Source: Terriglobia bacterium
GTDB taxonomy: Bacteria; Acidobacteriota; Terriglobia; Bryobacterales; UBA6623
Assembly: GCA_009841225.1 (NCBI GenBank)
Contig: VXMF01000026.1
Coordinates: 1 to 60,424 of the forward strand
Direction of reading: 5' to 3'
DNA: 60,424 nt
Both the position numbers and the translations under genes were made by a program. Under the pieces are notes generated by a model, which searched no databases, was not told where the DNA came from, and saw only the letters and a program-made list of their open reading frames with translations. This document shows positions 26,988 to 34,900 of the stretch, one piece after another; position 1 is the first letter of the stretch; every line of letters starts with the position of its first letter.

Positions 26988-27523
26988 TATACACGCTCAG
27001 CAAAGCCGCGCATCTGGTGACCCTATTTGTATGGATTGGAGGCATGGTTGCTGTTGCGGTAGCTTTGAGATACCCCGTCCTATCGTTCTTAAAGCAGCTA
27101 AAGACTTATGACCGTGTCGTGACTTCGCCGGCTATGGTCGCTGCGTGGGCATTCGGGATCATGCTTGCTGTCCAGGGGGGCTGGTTTCCGCACTCTTGGC
27201 TGGCGGCAAAGATCTTCCTTGTATTGGTCTTGTCTGGCTTGCATGGAGTTCTAGCAGGAAGATTGCGGCGCGCGGCGGCAGGGACAACAGACCCAGAAGA
27301 GAGCGGGAGACTGCTCTTACCCATCGGATTGGTGCTCGTGGCGCTGATCGTCTTGTTGGTAACTCTCAAACCCTTGTCAAGGCTGGACGCACGTTGCGTC
27401 GATCCTGCGGCGAGCAACGCCGCCGGTGCGAGAGGGTCAGGTACGCGGAGGCCAAGGCGAGGGGCGAGCGTGGCCGGCGACAACTACTTTGGCCAAGGCC
27501 AGGATGCTTATGCTCGGCAGTAG
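26984..27523 (+). CDS. CopD-like membrane protein with a run-on C-terminus
   Basis: A 179-residue protein. GTG start overlaps the DUF3817 stop. Residues 1-130 contain four membrane segments and CopD-like features: KAAHLVTLFVWIGGMVAVAVALRYP, FGIMLAVQGGWFPHSWLAAKI and SGLHGVLAGRLRR, with histidines that could bind haem or copper. Relatives normally end right after VTLKP. Here the frame continues for about 50 polar, Arg/Ala-rich residues unlike the family, so the normal stop may be lost by point change or small indel. Confidence 0.75.
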   Translation: MIYTLSKAAHLVTLFVWIGGMVAVAVALRYPVLSFLKQLKTYDRVVTSPAMVAAWAFGIMLAVQGGWFPHSWLAAKIFLVLVLSGLHGVLAGRLRRAAAGTTDPEESGRLLLPIGLVLVALIVLLVTLKPLSRLDARCVDPAASNAAGARGSGTRRPRRGASVAGDNYFGQGQDAYARQ

Positions 27524-27568
27524 CTGGCATAGGCCAACAGCGGTATCCGAGACGTTTCCGCTGGAAGG

Positions 27569-27600
27569 GCGGTCGCGTCTGCTAGCTGGCGAGCGACCGC
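27569..27600. terminator. Hairpin between convergent genes
   Basis: GCGGTCGC (27569-27576) and GCGACCGC (27593-27600) form a perfect 8-bp stem with a 16-nt loop, between the CopD-like gene and the symporter gene. No T-run is present. Confidence 0.45.
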
Positions 27601-27612
27601 GTAGGAGAACCT

Positions 27613-29085
27613 CTACACGTCGAGCAGCGCGTCGATTTCGCGGCTGAGCCGGGGAGGTGGAGTGGCCAGCGAGACCAAGACGAAAATGACCGTCGCTGCC
27701 AGCAGCGCGACCGCACCGACCGCCAAGCCGGGTGGCAGAAGCGCGTAGCCGTGGCGCGCCGACATCTCCAAGAAGAAATTCAGTGCGATGCTGGTACTGA
27801 TCGAGGCCACGCAAGCCTGTCCCGTGGCCCGCTTCCAGTTCATGCCTATGCATACGCTGGGAACGATCGCGGCCGCGAACGTCCCCCAGCCGAACGTGCC
27901 GAGCAGGGCGATCAGGCTCTCCATGTAGAGCGCAAACACCGCCGATACGACCAGCAGCGCCCCTGTCACGATCCTGGACCACAGCAGCTCGCGCTCCAAC
28001 GGCCGGCCCCTTAGCGCGATCGGGATGTCGCGCACGACTGCAGCCGCGCCTAGGTTGAGGAACGAGTCGGCCGTAGACATGATTGCCGCCAGCAGGCCCG
28101 CGAACACGATGCCCGCCAGCAGTTCCGGCGTGTAGTGCAGCAGGAATGTGGGTGCCGCCAGGTCGGGATTCTCCAGTTCCGGGTGATCGCCTCTGGCGAC
28201 CAGCGTGCGCATAGCCAGTCCGATCCCCATCCACAGCATGGCCAGCACGAGGTAGCTCGCTCCGGTTGCGAGGGCGCTCCATTTCAGCTGCCGGATGTCC
28301 TTGAGCATCATCAGTTTGGTGACCGCGTGAGGCTGTCCGGATGCCCCGATCCCGAAGAGCAGCATCCAGCTCAGGGCGGCCATGTCGCCCCGCGAGCCCC
28401 AGGGGCCGAAGTAGTCCGGTTCCATAGCCCACAGCGTCTGGCTGATGGACTCCATGCCCCCTCCGACCTTGAGGCACTGCAGCAGCACCGCGACGGCCGC
28501 GCCCAGCATCAGCAGGCCTTGGAACAGGTCCGTATAGACACCCGCCACGATCCCGCCGGCGATGGAGTAGAAGGCCAGCACCCCCAGCCCGATGCTCAGG
28601 GCTACCAGCAGGTCGATGCCCAAGACGGCCTGCAGCACGGTGCCGATGGCAAGGATCTGCGTGCCGAGGTATCCGATGACGCCCAGGAAGATGGCCGCGC
28701 TCATCGCCAGCGCCGGCCACATGCCGCCATAGCGGGCCGCGATGGCTTCGGGCAAGGTCAGGATCGGTCTCACCTCGACCAGCAGCCGCAGGCGCTTGCC
28801 TGTCAGCAGGAAGACCACTGGCAGGCTGAATGCCGATACGAACACCATCCAGAGCGAACTCGAGCCGGATTCGTAGACCAGGCCGGGACCGCCGACGAAG
28901 CCAAACCCGCTCATCACGCTCGAGATCGTGGCCATGACCACGACGACCGGCCCCAGAGACTTGCCGGCGAGGAAAAAGTCAGCCGCCGAAGAGGTGCGGC
29001 GCATGGCCCACACGCCGATCAACGCGCAACTCGCCAGATAGACGACCACACAGGTGATGATGAGTTGCGAATCGGCGGTCGGCAT
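27613..29085 (-). CDS. Sodium:solute symporter (SSS family)
   Basis: A 490-residue inner-membrane transporter with about 13 hydrophobic segments. SSAADFFLAGKSLGPVVVVMATISSVMSGFGFVGGPGLVYESG is the characteristic early region, and ALLAAIMSTADSFLNLGAAAVVRDI is the conserved TM8-9 loop with the Na2-site Ser/Asp. The short membrane protein gene upstream ends 15 nt before this start, and that one overlaps a sulfatase gene. The likely cargo is therefore the desulfated sugar or acid released by the sulfatase; this is an inference from the operon. Confidence 0.93.
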   Translation of the reverse strand: MPTADSQLIITCVVVYLASCALIGVWAMRRTSSAADFFLAGKSLGPVVVVMATISSVMSGFGFVGGPGLVYESGSSSLWMVFVSAFSLPVVFLLTGKRLRLLVEVRPILTLPEAIAARYGGMWPALAMSAAIFLGVIGYLGTQILAIGTVLQAVLGIDLLVALSIGLGVLAFYSIAGGIVAGVYTDLFQGLLMLGAAVAVLLQCLKVGGGMESISQTLWAMEPDYFGPWGSRGDMAALSWMLLFGIGASGQPHAVTKLMMLKDIRQLKWSALATGASYLVLAMLWMGIGLAMRTLVARGDHPELENPDLAAPTFLLHYTPELLAGIVFAGLLAAIMSTADSFLNLGAAAVVRDIPIALRGRPLERELLWSRIVTGALLVVSAVFALYMESLIALLGTFGWGTFAAAIVPSVCIGMNWKRATGQACVASISTSIALNFFLEMSARHGYALLPPGLAVGAVALLAATVIFVLVSLATPPPRLSREIDALLDV

Positions 29086-29100
29086 GGGTCGCTCGGGCGC

Positions 29101-29511
29101 CTACTGTTTCGAGGAATAGCGCTCAACGAACGCGCGCTGCCGGTCAGGCGGAAGGACTTCGCGATCGAAGATCAGGCCGTAGAGCACGCCCAGCATCAGT
29201 CCCAGCGGCGCGATGCCGTACACGAGCAGCGCCGTTCCAGCAGGGAACCCGCCGATGGTCTTGAGCGGCCCGGTCGGATCGTGCAGGTGGAACTGAAGCG
29301 CCAGAACGCAGCAGAATCCGATCCCGAACGCCAGCACGGCCGCAAGGGCGAGCCGGGACGGTCGCCCGGGCGAGCGCAGGCCGAGTAGGCACAGCACGAC
29401 GATCAGTGCCACCGAGGCCATGCCGAGCAGGGCCGCGTTCCCGGCGAATCCGCCGGCCAGCGCGATCAAGCAAATGACAGCGGCCAGAGCCGCCAGCGGG
29501 GAATTATTCAC
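29101..29511 (-). CDS. Small membrane protein coupled to the sulfatase and symporter genes
   Basis: A 136-residue protein. The GTG start at 29511 overlaps the TGA of the sulfatase (GTGA), so translation is coupled. It has about four membrane segments (ALAAVICLIALAGGFAG, LGMASVALIVVLCLLGL, LALAAVLAFGIGFCCVLAL, GTALLVYGIAPLGLMLGVLYGLIF) and a basic/acidic tail ending YSSKQ. I do not recognise the family. Some SSS transporters work with a small membrane subunit, and the position here fits such a role, but this is inference. Confidence 0.8.
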   Translation of the reverse strand: MNNSPLAALAAVICLIALAGGFAGNAALLGMASVALIVVLCLLGLRSPGRPSRLALAAVLAFGIGFCCVLALQFHLHDPTGPLKTIGGFPAGTALLVYGIAPLGLMLGVLYGLIFDREVLPPDRQRAFVERYSSKQ

Positions 29512-30944
29512 TTCCAAGGGGACTCTCGGTCCTCCAGGATCGAATACGCGTCGGTGTACACCTCCGCCATGCGCTCGTCCCACGCTGCGGCGATAGACGG
29601 GTCCTCCGGTTGTTCGCCCATGTCGCCGGTGTGCTGGATCCACAGGTCAAGCGCGGATGCCATGCGCGTGAGGATCTGCAGGTGTTCCGGCGACTCTGCG
29701 AGATTGTGCAGTTCGTTCGGATCGGTCTCGGTGTCGTACAGCTCTTCTTCCGGCCGGCTGCGGGCGAGAAACGGATTCTCGCTGGCGCTGAGCTGACCGT
29801 CCTTCTCCAGCCTGAGCATCTGGCGCCAGATGGGATAGGAGGTCTCCTTGTACCGGTTCAGCTGCATGTAGGGCCGATCGGGGTAGTAGTTGCGGATGTA
29901 CTTGTAGCGTTTGTCGCGGACTGCACGAATGCGATCAACCGTCTCGTCGCAGCGATCGCGCGCTGCGAACACGTACTCGCGCGAAGCCGCCTTGTGCTCT
30001 CGAAGGAAGACGCGCCCCTCGAAGTGGGAGGGCACCTCGATGCCGGCGATCGCCAGCGAGGTGGCCGACAGGTCGATGCTGCTCACCAGTTCGTCGCGCA
30101 CGCTGCCGGGCTCGAGCCGCCCTGGCCAGCGGATCACCAGGGGCACGCGGATACCGCCGTCGTAGAGAAATTGCTTGTCGCGGGGCATCGGCCGCCCGTG
30201 GTCTCCGAAGAAGATCACGACCGTCCGATCCGCGATGCCGTCCTCCTCCAGCCGGTCGAGCACGCGGCCGACCTTCTCGTCGAGCATGCGGACGGCGTCC
30301 AAGTATCCCGCCCAGTCTTTCTTGGCGACGTCGCCCTGCGGGTAGTACGCCGGAGGAGCCACGGCTGATGGATCCGTCGGCGAGTCGATGTCGGCGGCGA
30401 AGCCCCATGGCTCGGTCGCCTTGCCCCGGTGCGGCTCGAAGATGTTGACCTGAGCGTAGAACGGCTGCCCTTCCGCGCGGTCGCGCCAGTTGCTGCCGTC
30501 GAACGGCTTCTTGTACTGGAAATTGAAATCGGTCTTGTTGCGCCCGCCGAGGCCGCTCTGGTGGTCGTTTACGGTGTAGTAGCCTGCTTCGCGGAAGTAG
30601 TCCGTGATCAGCCGCACAGGCTCCGGCAGCGCGTAGCCATCGCCGCGATGGCTACGGTGCGCGTGGGCTCCGATGCTCGTCTGGTACATCCCGGTGATGA
30701 GCGCGGACCGCGACGGCGAGCAAACCGGACACGTTACGTAGGCATTAGTGAAACGGGCACCCTCGGCGGCGAGGTGGTCAATGTTGGGGGTGCTGACCTC
30801 CGTGCTGCCATAGCACGACAAATCGGGCGAGAGGTCGTCTGCGATGATCCAGACGATGTTCCAAGGTTCGGGCGGCGAGACGCCGCATCCGATCGCGCCC
30901 GCGGCGGTCACGCCGCCCAGGAACTGCCTGCGTGTAGTGATCAT
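29508..30944 (-). CDS. Sulfatase, N-sulfoglucosamine sulfohydrolase (heparan-type)-like
   Basis: A 478-residue type I sulfatase. The N-terminus (TTRRQFLGGVTAAGAIGCG) combines a twin-arginine motif with a lipobox-like AIGC at Cys20, so it may be a Tat-exported lipoprotein. WIIADDLSPDLSCYG provides metal ligands; C75-S-P-S-R79 is the formylglycine motif. VVIFFGDHGRPMPRDKQFLYDGG is the second metal site, and this GDHG.PMPR.K pattern is typical of the sulfamidase/SGSH branch. It is the first gene of a three-gene operon with a small membrane protein and an SSS symporter. Confidence 0.92.
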   Translation of the reverse strand: MITTRRQFLGGVTAAGAIGCGVSPPEPWNIVWIIADDLSPDLSCYGSTEVSTPNIDHLAAEGARFTNAYVTCPVCSPSRSALITGMYQTSIGAHAHRSHRGDGYALPEPVRLITDYFREAGYYTVNDHQSGLGGRNKTDFNFQYKKPFDGSNWRDRAEGQPFYAQVNIFEPHRGKATEPWGFAADIDSPTDPSAVAPPAYYPQGDVAKKDWAGYLDAVRMLDEKVGRVLDRLEEDGIADRTVVIFFGDHGRPMPRDKQFLYDGGIRVPLVIRWPGRLEPGSVRDELVSSIDLSATSLAIAGIEVPSHFEGRVFLREHKAASREYVFAARDRCDETVDRIRAVRDKRYKYIRNYYPDRPYMQLNRYKETSYPIWRQMLRLEKDGQLSASENPFLARSRPEEELYDTETDPNELHNLAESPEHLQILTRMASALDLWIQHTGDMGEQPEDPSIAAAWDERMAEVYTDAYSILEDRESPWK

Positions 30945-31019
30945 CGTTGCCTCTGGGGACCGCGCGCTGCGGCGGCCGCGCGGATGCTGGCTGCACGGCC
31001 GGGAATCCGGGCATGCGCC

Positions 31020-32408
31020 TCAAGGATTTCGGATATTGTACAGGAACGTGAATTGCAGGCGAATGTCGCCGCCGATGTATTCCCTCGGCAGGGGCGGGAA
31101 GGGATTCGAAGCGCTCACGCCGGCGACAGCCGCGCGATCCAGCGGCGGCGCCCCCGAACTCTTGGCGATCACCAGCTTGGGCACGCTGCCGTTGCGTGCG
31201 ACCGAGAACTGGATCAGAGTGCGCCCCCGACTCATGCCGAGTCGTGCGCTCTCAGGGATCACCGCGAACCAGTTCCGTCTCACCGCTGCCAGCACTTGGG
31301 TCAGATAGGGCCTGAAGTCGACACCGCGCGGATCGCTCAGCAGTTCCACGATGCTGCCCGATTCTGCCGGGCTGTTGGGCAGCATCACCCGGGAATTGGA
31401 GCCACCGATGCCATCGCCTACTGCTTGTCGCGGAGGCCCGCTGCGTTTCATCTGTTCGATCGCCCCAGAGATGACCTCTCCGGGCCGGGGCGTTAGTTCC
31501 AGCGTTCCCAGTTGGGCGCTGCCTTGGCGGCTGGGCATCCGCGCGGGAGGATTCTCCAGCTTCAGGACGGCCCGCTTGCGAGCGGGTGCTGCGGGCATGG
31601 GCAACAACCTTGGGTCGCGGACCTGCGCGAGTTCGACGCCCCTGCGAAACTCCCCCGGGTCCGGGCTTTGCGCCGGTGGCGGCTCCGGTTCTGGCGGTTC
31701 CTGTTTCTCCTCAAGTGCCGGATCCTCGGGTTCAGGGTCGGGCTCCTCGACCTCGACCGGCTGGGCTACCTCTGCGACTTCCTCGGGCTCCGGCTCCGGG
31801 GGATTCTCGGGCTCGGCCTCGGGGCCGGGACCCGGATCCGGCGCGGGTGCTGGCAGGCCGCGGAACCCGTCCTGGCCTTCGCCGGCTATGTCAACTTGAT
31901 TCTCGAGTGGCGGCAGGTCATCCAGCGACGGGGTCATCAGAGTGATCTGAACGGTGTTCCAGTCCGCCGGCTCGTTGAGGTCCAGTTGCATCGTTCCCGG
32001 TAGCACCAAGAGCACCAAGCCGACCAAATGCAGTACCACCGCGGCCGCTTTCGTCAGCGCGCCGCGCGATCGCAGCCCCCGCCGTTCCCACGCAACCTGC
32101 AGATGAAGATCGGTCCCAGCGTCGGGCGGCCAGACGCCGCTTCCGCCAGCGTCGTCGTATCGGCGCCTGGGATCGAAGCGTTCCGCCAGGAACTCCGGGG
32201 CCGGGCCATCTGCGCGTAGCCGATGTGGATTCTCTGCACCGTGCGTCCGTTGCCAGGCGATCCGCCGTTCGAATTCGACGGCTCGCAGGTACAGCGGATG
32301 GTCGCTGGGCCCTAGCGCCGCCCCGTGCGCAGTCGAGGCCCGGGCGGCCAAGCTCTCGGAATAGTCTTCGAGCAGGAAATGAAGTCGGAATTTGTCCGGG
32401 CCCGGCAA
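31020..32408 (-). CDS. TonB-like energy-transducing protein with long N-terminal cytoplasmic region
   Basis: A protein of about 462 residues. A roughly 117-residue charged N-terminus precedes one membrane segment (AAAVVLHLVGLVLLVLPG). A long Pro/Glu-rich periplasmic spacer (PEPEPEEVAEVAQPVEVEEPDPEPEDP) and a C-terminal TonB-like domain follow (YLTQVLAAVRRNWFAVIPESARLG ... GRTLIQFSVARNGSVPKLVIAKSSG). It would pass proton-motive energy to outer-membrane receptors such as the one at 482. ExbB/ExbD are not in view. No ATG lies near the start: the TTG at 32408 directly follows the TAA of the upstream gene, so translation may depend on coupling. The start is uncertain. Confidence 0.82.
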   Translation of the reverse strand: MPGPDKFRLHFLLEDYSESLAARASTAHGAALGPSDHPLYLRAVEFERRIAWQRTHGAENPHRLRADGPAPEFLAERFDPRRRYDDAGGSGVWPPDAGTDLHLQVAWERRGLRSRGALTKAAAVVLHLVGLVLLVLPGTMQLDLNEPADWNTVQITLMTPSLDDLPPLENQVDIAGEGQDGFRGLPAPAPDPGPGPEAEPENPPEPEPEEVAEVAQPVEVEEPDPEPEDPALEEKQEPPEPEPPPAQSPDPGEFRRGVELAQVRDPRLLPMPAAPARKRAVLKLENPPARMPSRQGSAQLGTLELTPRPGEVISGAIEQMKRSGPPRQAVGDGIGGSNSRVMLPNSPAESGSIVELLSDPRGVDFRPYLTQVLAAVRRNWFAVIPESARLGMSRGRTLIQFSVARNGSVPKLVIAKSSGAPPLDRAAVAGVSASNPFPPLPREYIGGDIRLQFTFLYNIRNP

Positions 32409-33374
32409 TTATCTGTGGGCGGCCAAGGTCTTTGTGACCAAGTGCGAATGCGCTTCGATCGCCTCTCTTATTCTAAGTGCGAGTTGTAGCGCTCCGAGGG
32501 CATCTTGCCCCGTCACGCGGGGCTGCGAGCGATCCCGCACGCACCGCAAGAAGGACTCCAGCTGCCGCCGCAGCGGTTCTCCGTCGTCCGAGGCCAGAGG
32601 CAGGATGCGCAGCCCTGCCGAGTTGTCAAGTCCTATGCGAACCCCCTGGCGCTTGATGTAGTCCAGCGAAATGTATTCGCGCGGCTGGAAGAAGCGTAGC
32701 TTGCGAATCTTCTCGGTGGAAACCCTGCTGGCTGTTAGATTTGCGACGCAGCCGTTCTCGAACTGGATGCGCACGTTCGCGATATCAGTCGTGTCGGAAA
32801 TCACGGAAAGGCCGCTGGCAGACACGTCGCGCACCGGCGAGTCGACCAGCTTGAGCACGATATCGAGATCATGGATCATCAGATCGAGCACGACATCTAT
32901 GTCTAGGCTCCGCGGGCTGAACGGGCTCATGCGGTGGATCTCGAAGAACAGCGGCAGCGTGGCTGCTTCCGCCGCTTGCTCGACGGCCGGGTTGAATCGC
33001 TCCAAGTGCCCGACCTGTAAGACACGGCCGGCTTCTTGAGCAGCCTTCACTAGATCTCTCGCCGACTCGACATCCGGGGCGATGGGCTTCTCGACTAGCA
33101 AGTCCACGCCCTGTGCCAGCAGCGACAGCCCGACGCGAGCATGGTGCTGCGTCGGAACCGCGAGGCTCGCGGCTTGCACTTCCGGCGGCAGGGCCGCCGG
33201 GTCCGACAGGGCCTTGCCGCCGTATTCGGCGGCGACCCGCTGGGCGCGTGCCAAGTCGCGATCGACAACGGCGAGGAGGTTTGCCTCGGGCAGGCCGGCG
33301 TAGACGCGGGCATGCTGGCGCCCGAAATTTCCGGCGCCGACAACAGCAACCGGGATCGGCTCGACCGCGCTCAC
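32409..33374 (-). CDS. Cytosolic Gfo/Idh/MocA family oxidoreductase
   Basis: A 321-residue NAD(P)-dependent oxidoreductase with no signal peptide, unlike the two Tat paralogues. VAVVGAGNFGRQHARVYAGLP is the Rossmann opening; LVEKPIAPDVESARDL holds the catalytic lysine; QVGHLERFNPAVEQA and LDIDVVLDLMIHDLDIVLKL supply the conserved active-site residues. The LERFNPAV block is typical of forms found beside lipid A genes and of UDP-GlcNAc 3-dehydrogenases (GnnA-like). That identity is a suggestion only, since no lipid A gene is in the window. The GTG start at 33374 is 28 nt downstream of the propeller gene. Confidence 0.88.
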   Translation of the reverse strand: MSAVEPIPVAVVGAGNFGRQHARVYAGLPEANLLAVVDRDLARAQRVAAEYGGKALSDPAALPPEVQAASLAVPTQHHARVGLSLLAQGVDLLVEKPIAPDVESARDLVKAAQEAGRVLQVGHLERFNPAVEQAAEAATLPLFFEIHRMSPFSPRSLDIDVVLDLMIHDLDIVLKLVDSPVRDVSASGLSVISDTTDIANVRIQFENGCVANLTASRVSTEKIRKLRFFQPREYISLDYIKRQGVRIGLDNSAGLRILPLASDDGEPLRRQLESFLRCVRDRSQPRVTGQDALGALQLALRIREAIEAHSHLVTKTLAAHR

Positions 33375-33402
33375 TTGGGTTCCGTCTGCCTGGCCCAGCT
33401 GG

Positions 33403-34857
33403 CTAGCGCAGGTCGTAGGCCACCAGCTCCGTTTGGTTGCGAATGAACAACAGGCCGTCCGCCATCGCCGGTACGTTCCAGGTCTTGCCCGGGATGGAAT
33501 CGAAGCGAACCAGTTCCCGGTACTCGGTTGGCGTCGCCTCCACCAAGGCCAGCTCTCCGTCCTCGCTCACGATCACCAAGTGTCCGGACGCATACAGGAG
33601 TTGCCCGTAGCGGTAGCGGCCGTTTTTCCAAAGACGCTCGCCGGTGCGCACGTCGACCGCTGCAAGAATCCCCTCGTCCAGCCCGTAGACAACCCCGTCA
33701 ACCAGCACTGACGGATTGAACTTGTTCTTCATGTTGAGGTTAAACCAGACCTCTTCGACCGAGAAGCCGGTCTCGGCCTGCGAGATCTGCAGCAGGGCCG
33801 CCCCGTGGCCGTAGCCGGACGAGACGAATACATGGCTGGCATCTACTACAAGAGGCTGAGCGCAATTGGCGTCGTAGCTCGTTCTCCAAGGGTGGCTCCA
33901 GAGCTCGGAGCCGTCGTCCAACGACGCGCCAAGCACCCGCGTTCCACTCACGATCAGCAGTTGCCGCCGCCCGGCGAGTGTCGCCACCTGCGGGGAGACG
34001 TATCCGGCCTTGTCGTCGAGGTTTGACCAGAGAACGTCGCCGGTGAGCTTGTCGTAGGCGAAGATCGACTTCCCGCCCTTTCCGCCGGGCAGGGCTATTA
34101 CCATGTCGTCAACCACCAGAGGGGCCGCCGCCATGCCCCAAGTCAGGTTCGAGGCGTTGGCGTCCCTCAGGATGTTTCGCTGCCAGAGCACGTCCCCATT
34201 GCCGGCAGCCAGGCACAGCAGGTCGCCGTTCGCGCCCTGGGCGTAAACCTTGCCGTCTGACCAGGTTGGCGTCGCGCGGGGCCCATCGCCTCCCATCGAT
34301 TCGCTGAAGCGAGATTTCCACGAGTGCTCCCAAGCCTGGCGTCCGTCCTCGATCCCGTATGCTGCCACGACCTCGCGGTCGCGGCGCTGCTCGATCGTGA
34401 ATAGCAGCCCGTCGGCGACGACCATCGAGGCGTAGCCGCCGCCGATCTGCTCGCGCCAGAGTTCCGGCGGGCCATCGGAAGGCCAGTCGGTTCTGATTGG
34501 CGACTGATCATAAATGCCGGAGCGTCCCGGGCCGCGGTACTCGGTCCAGTAGTTCGCTGTCGCGGAAGTGTCGGGAGGGCTCGCGGCCGCAGGCCTTGCC
34601 ATGACCGGAGCCGCGGGTTGGGAAGCGTCTGCCTCCGCTCGGGTCGACGAAACGGTGTCGAGACGCCGGTCCGCTTCGAGATCCTCCATCCGCGACTCGG
34701 AGTCGACGTGCTCGACCACCAAGCCCCGGCCAGAACCAGACAGACCTATCGTCGCTCCCGACCAGTACAAGTACAGCCCACCCGCCAGTGCCACTGCCGA
34801 GATCGCTACGAGAACGTACAAGGCAGTCCGAATTAGCCTCTTGGCAAGCAACAGCAT
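33403..34857 (-). CDS. PQQ-type beta-propeller protein, membrane-anchored
   Basis: A 484-residue protein with one N-terminal membrane segment (TALYVLVAISAVALAGGLYLYW), a linker rich in Ala/Pro/Ser, then a beta-propeller built of PQQ-enzyme-like repeats. Examples are KIFAYDKLTGDVLWSN-type blades such as FAYDKLTGDVLWSNLDDKAG, LAAGNGDVLWQRNI and AAVDVRTGERLWKNGR. WTEYRGPGRSGIYDQSPIRTDW is the common opening of this group in acidobacteria and planctomycetes. There is no sign of a dehydrogenase active site, so it is probably a scaffold or binding propeller. GAGGAAG precedes the ATG. It probably shares a transcript with the oxidoreductase and TonB-like genes downstream. Confidence 0.87.
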   Translation of the reverse strand: MLLLAKRLIRTALYVLVAISAVALAGGLYLYWSGATIGLSGSGRGLVVEHVDSESRMEDLEADRRLDTVSSTRAEADASQPAAPVMARPAAASPPDTSATANYWTEYRGPGRSGIYDQSPIRTDWPSDGPPELWREQIGGGYASMVVADGLLFTIEQRRDREVVAAYGIEDGRQAWEHSWKSRFSESMGGDGPRATPTWSDGKVYAQGANGDLLCLAAGNGDVLWQRNILRDANASNLTWGMAAAPLVVDDMVIALPGGKGGKSIFAYDKLTGDVLWSNLDDKAGYVSPQVATLAGRRQLLIVSGTRVLGASLDDGSELWSHPWRTSYDANCAQPLVVDASHVFVSSGYGHGAALLQISQAETGFSVEEVWFNLNMKNKFNPSVLVDGVVYGLDEGILAAVDVRTGERLWKNGRYRYGQLLYASGHLVIVSEDGELALVEATPTEYRELVRFDSIPGKTWNVPAMADGLLFIRNQTELVAYDLR

Positions 34858-34900
34858 GGATCTTCCTCACCTGCGAACCGCGAGGATCGCTGCTCTTAGC

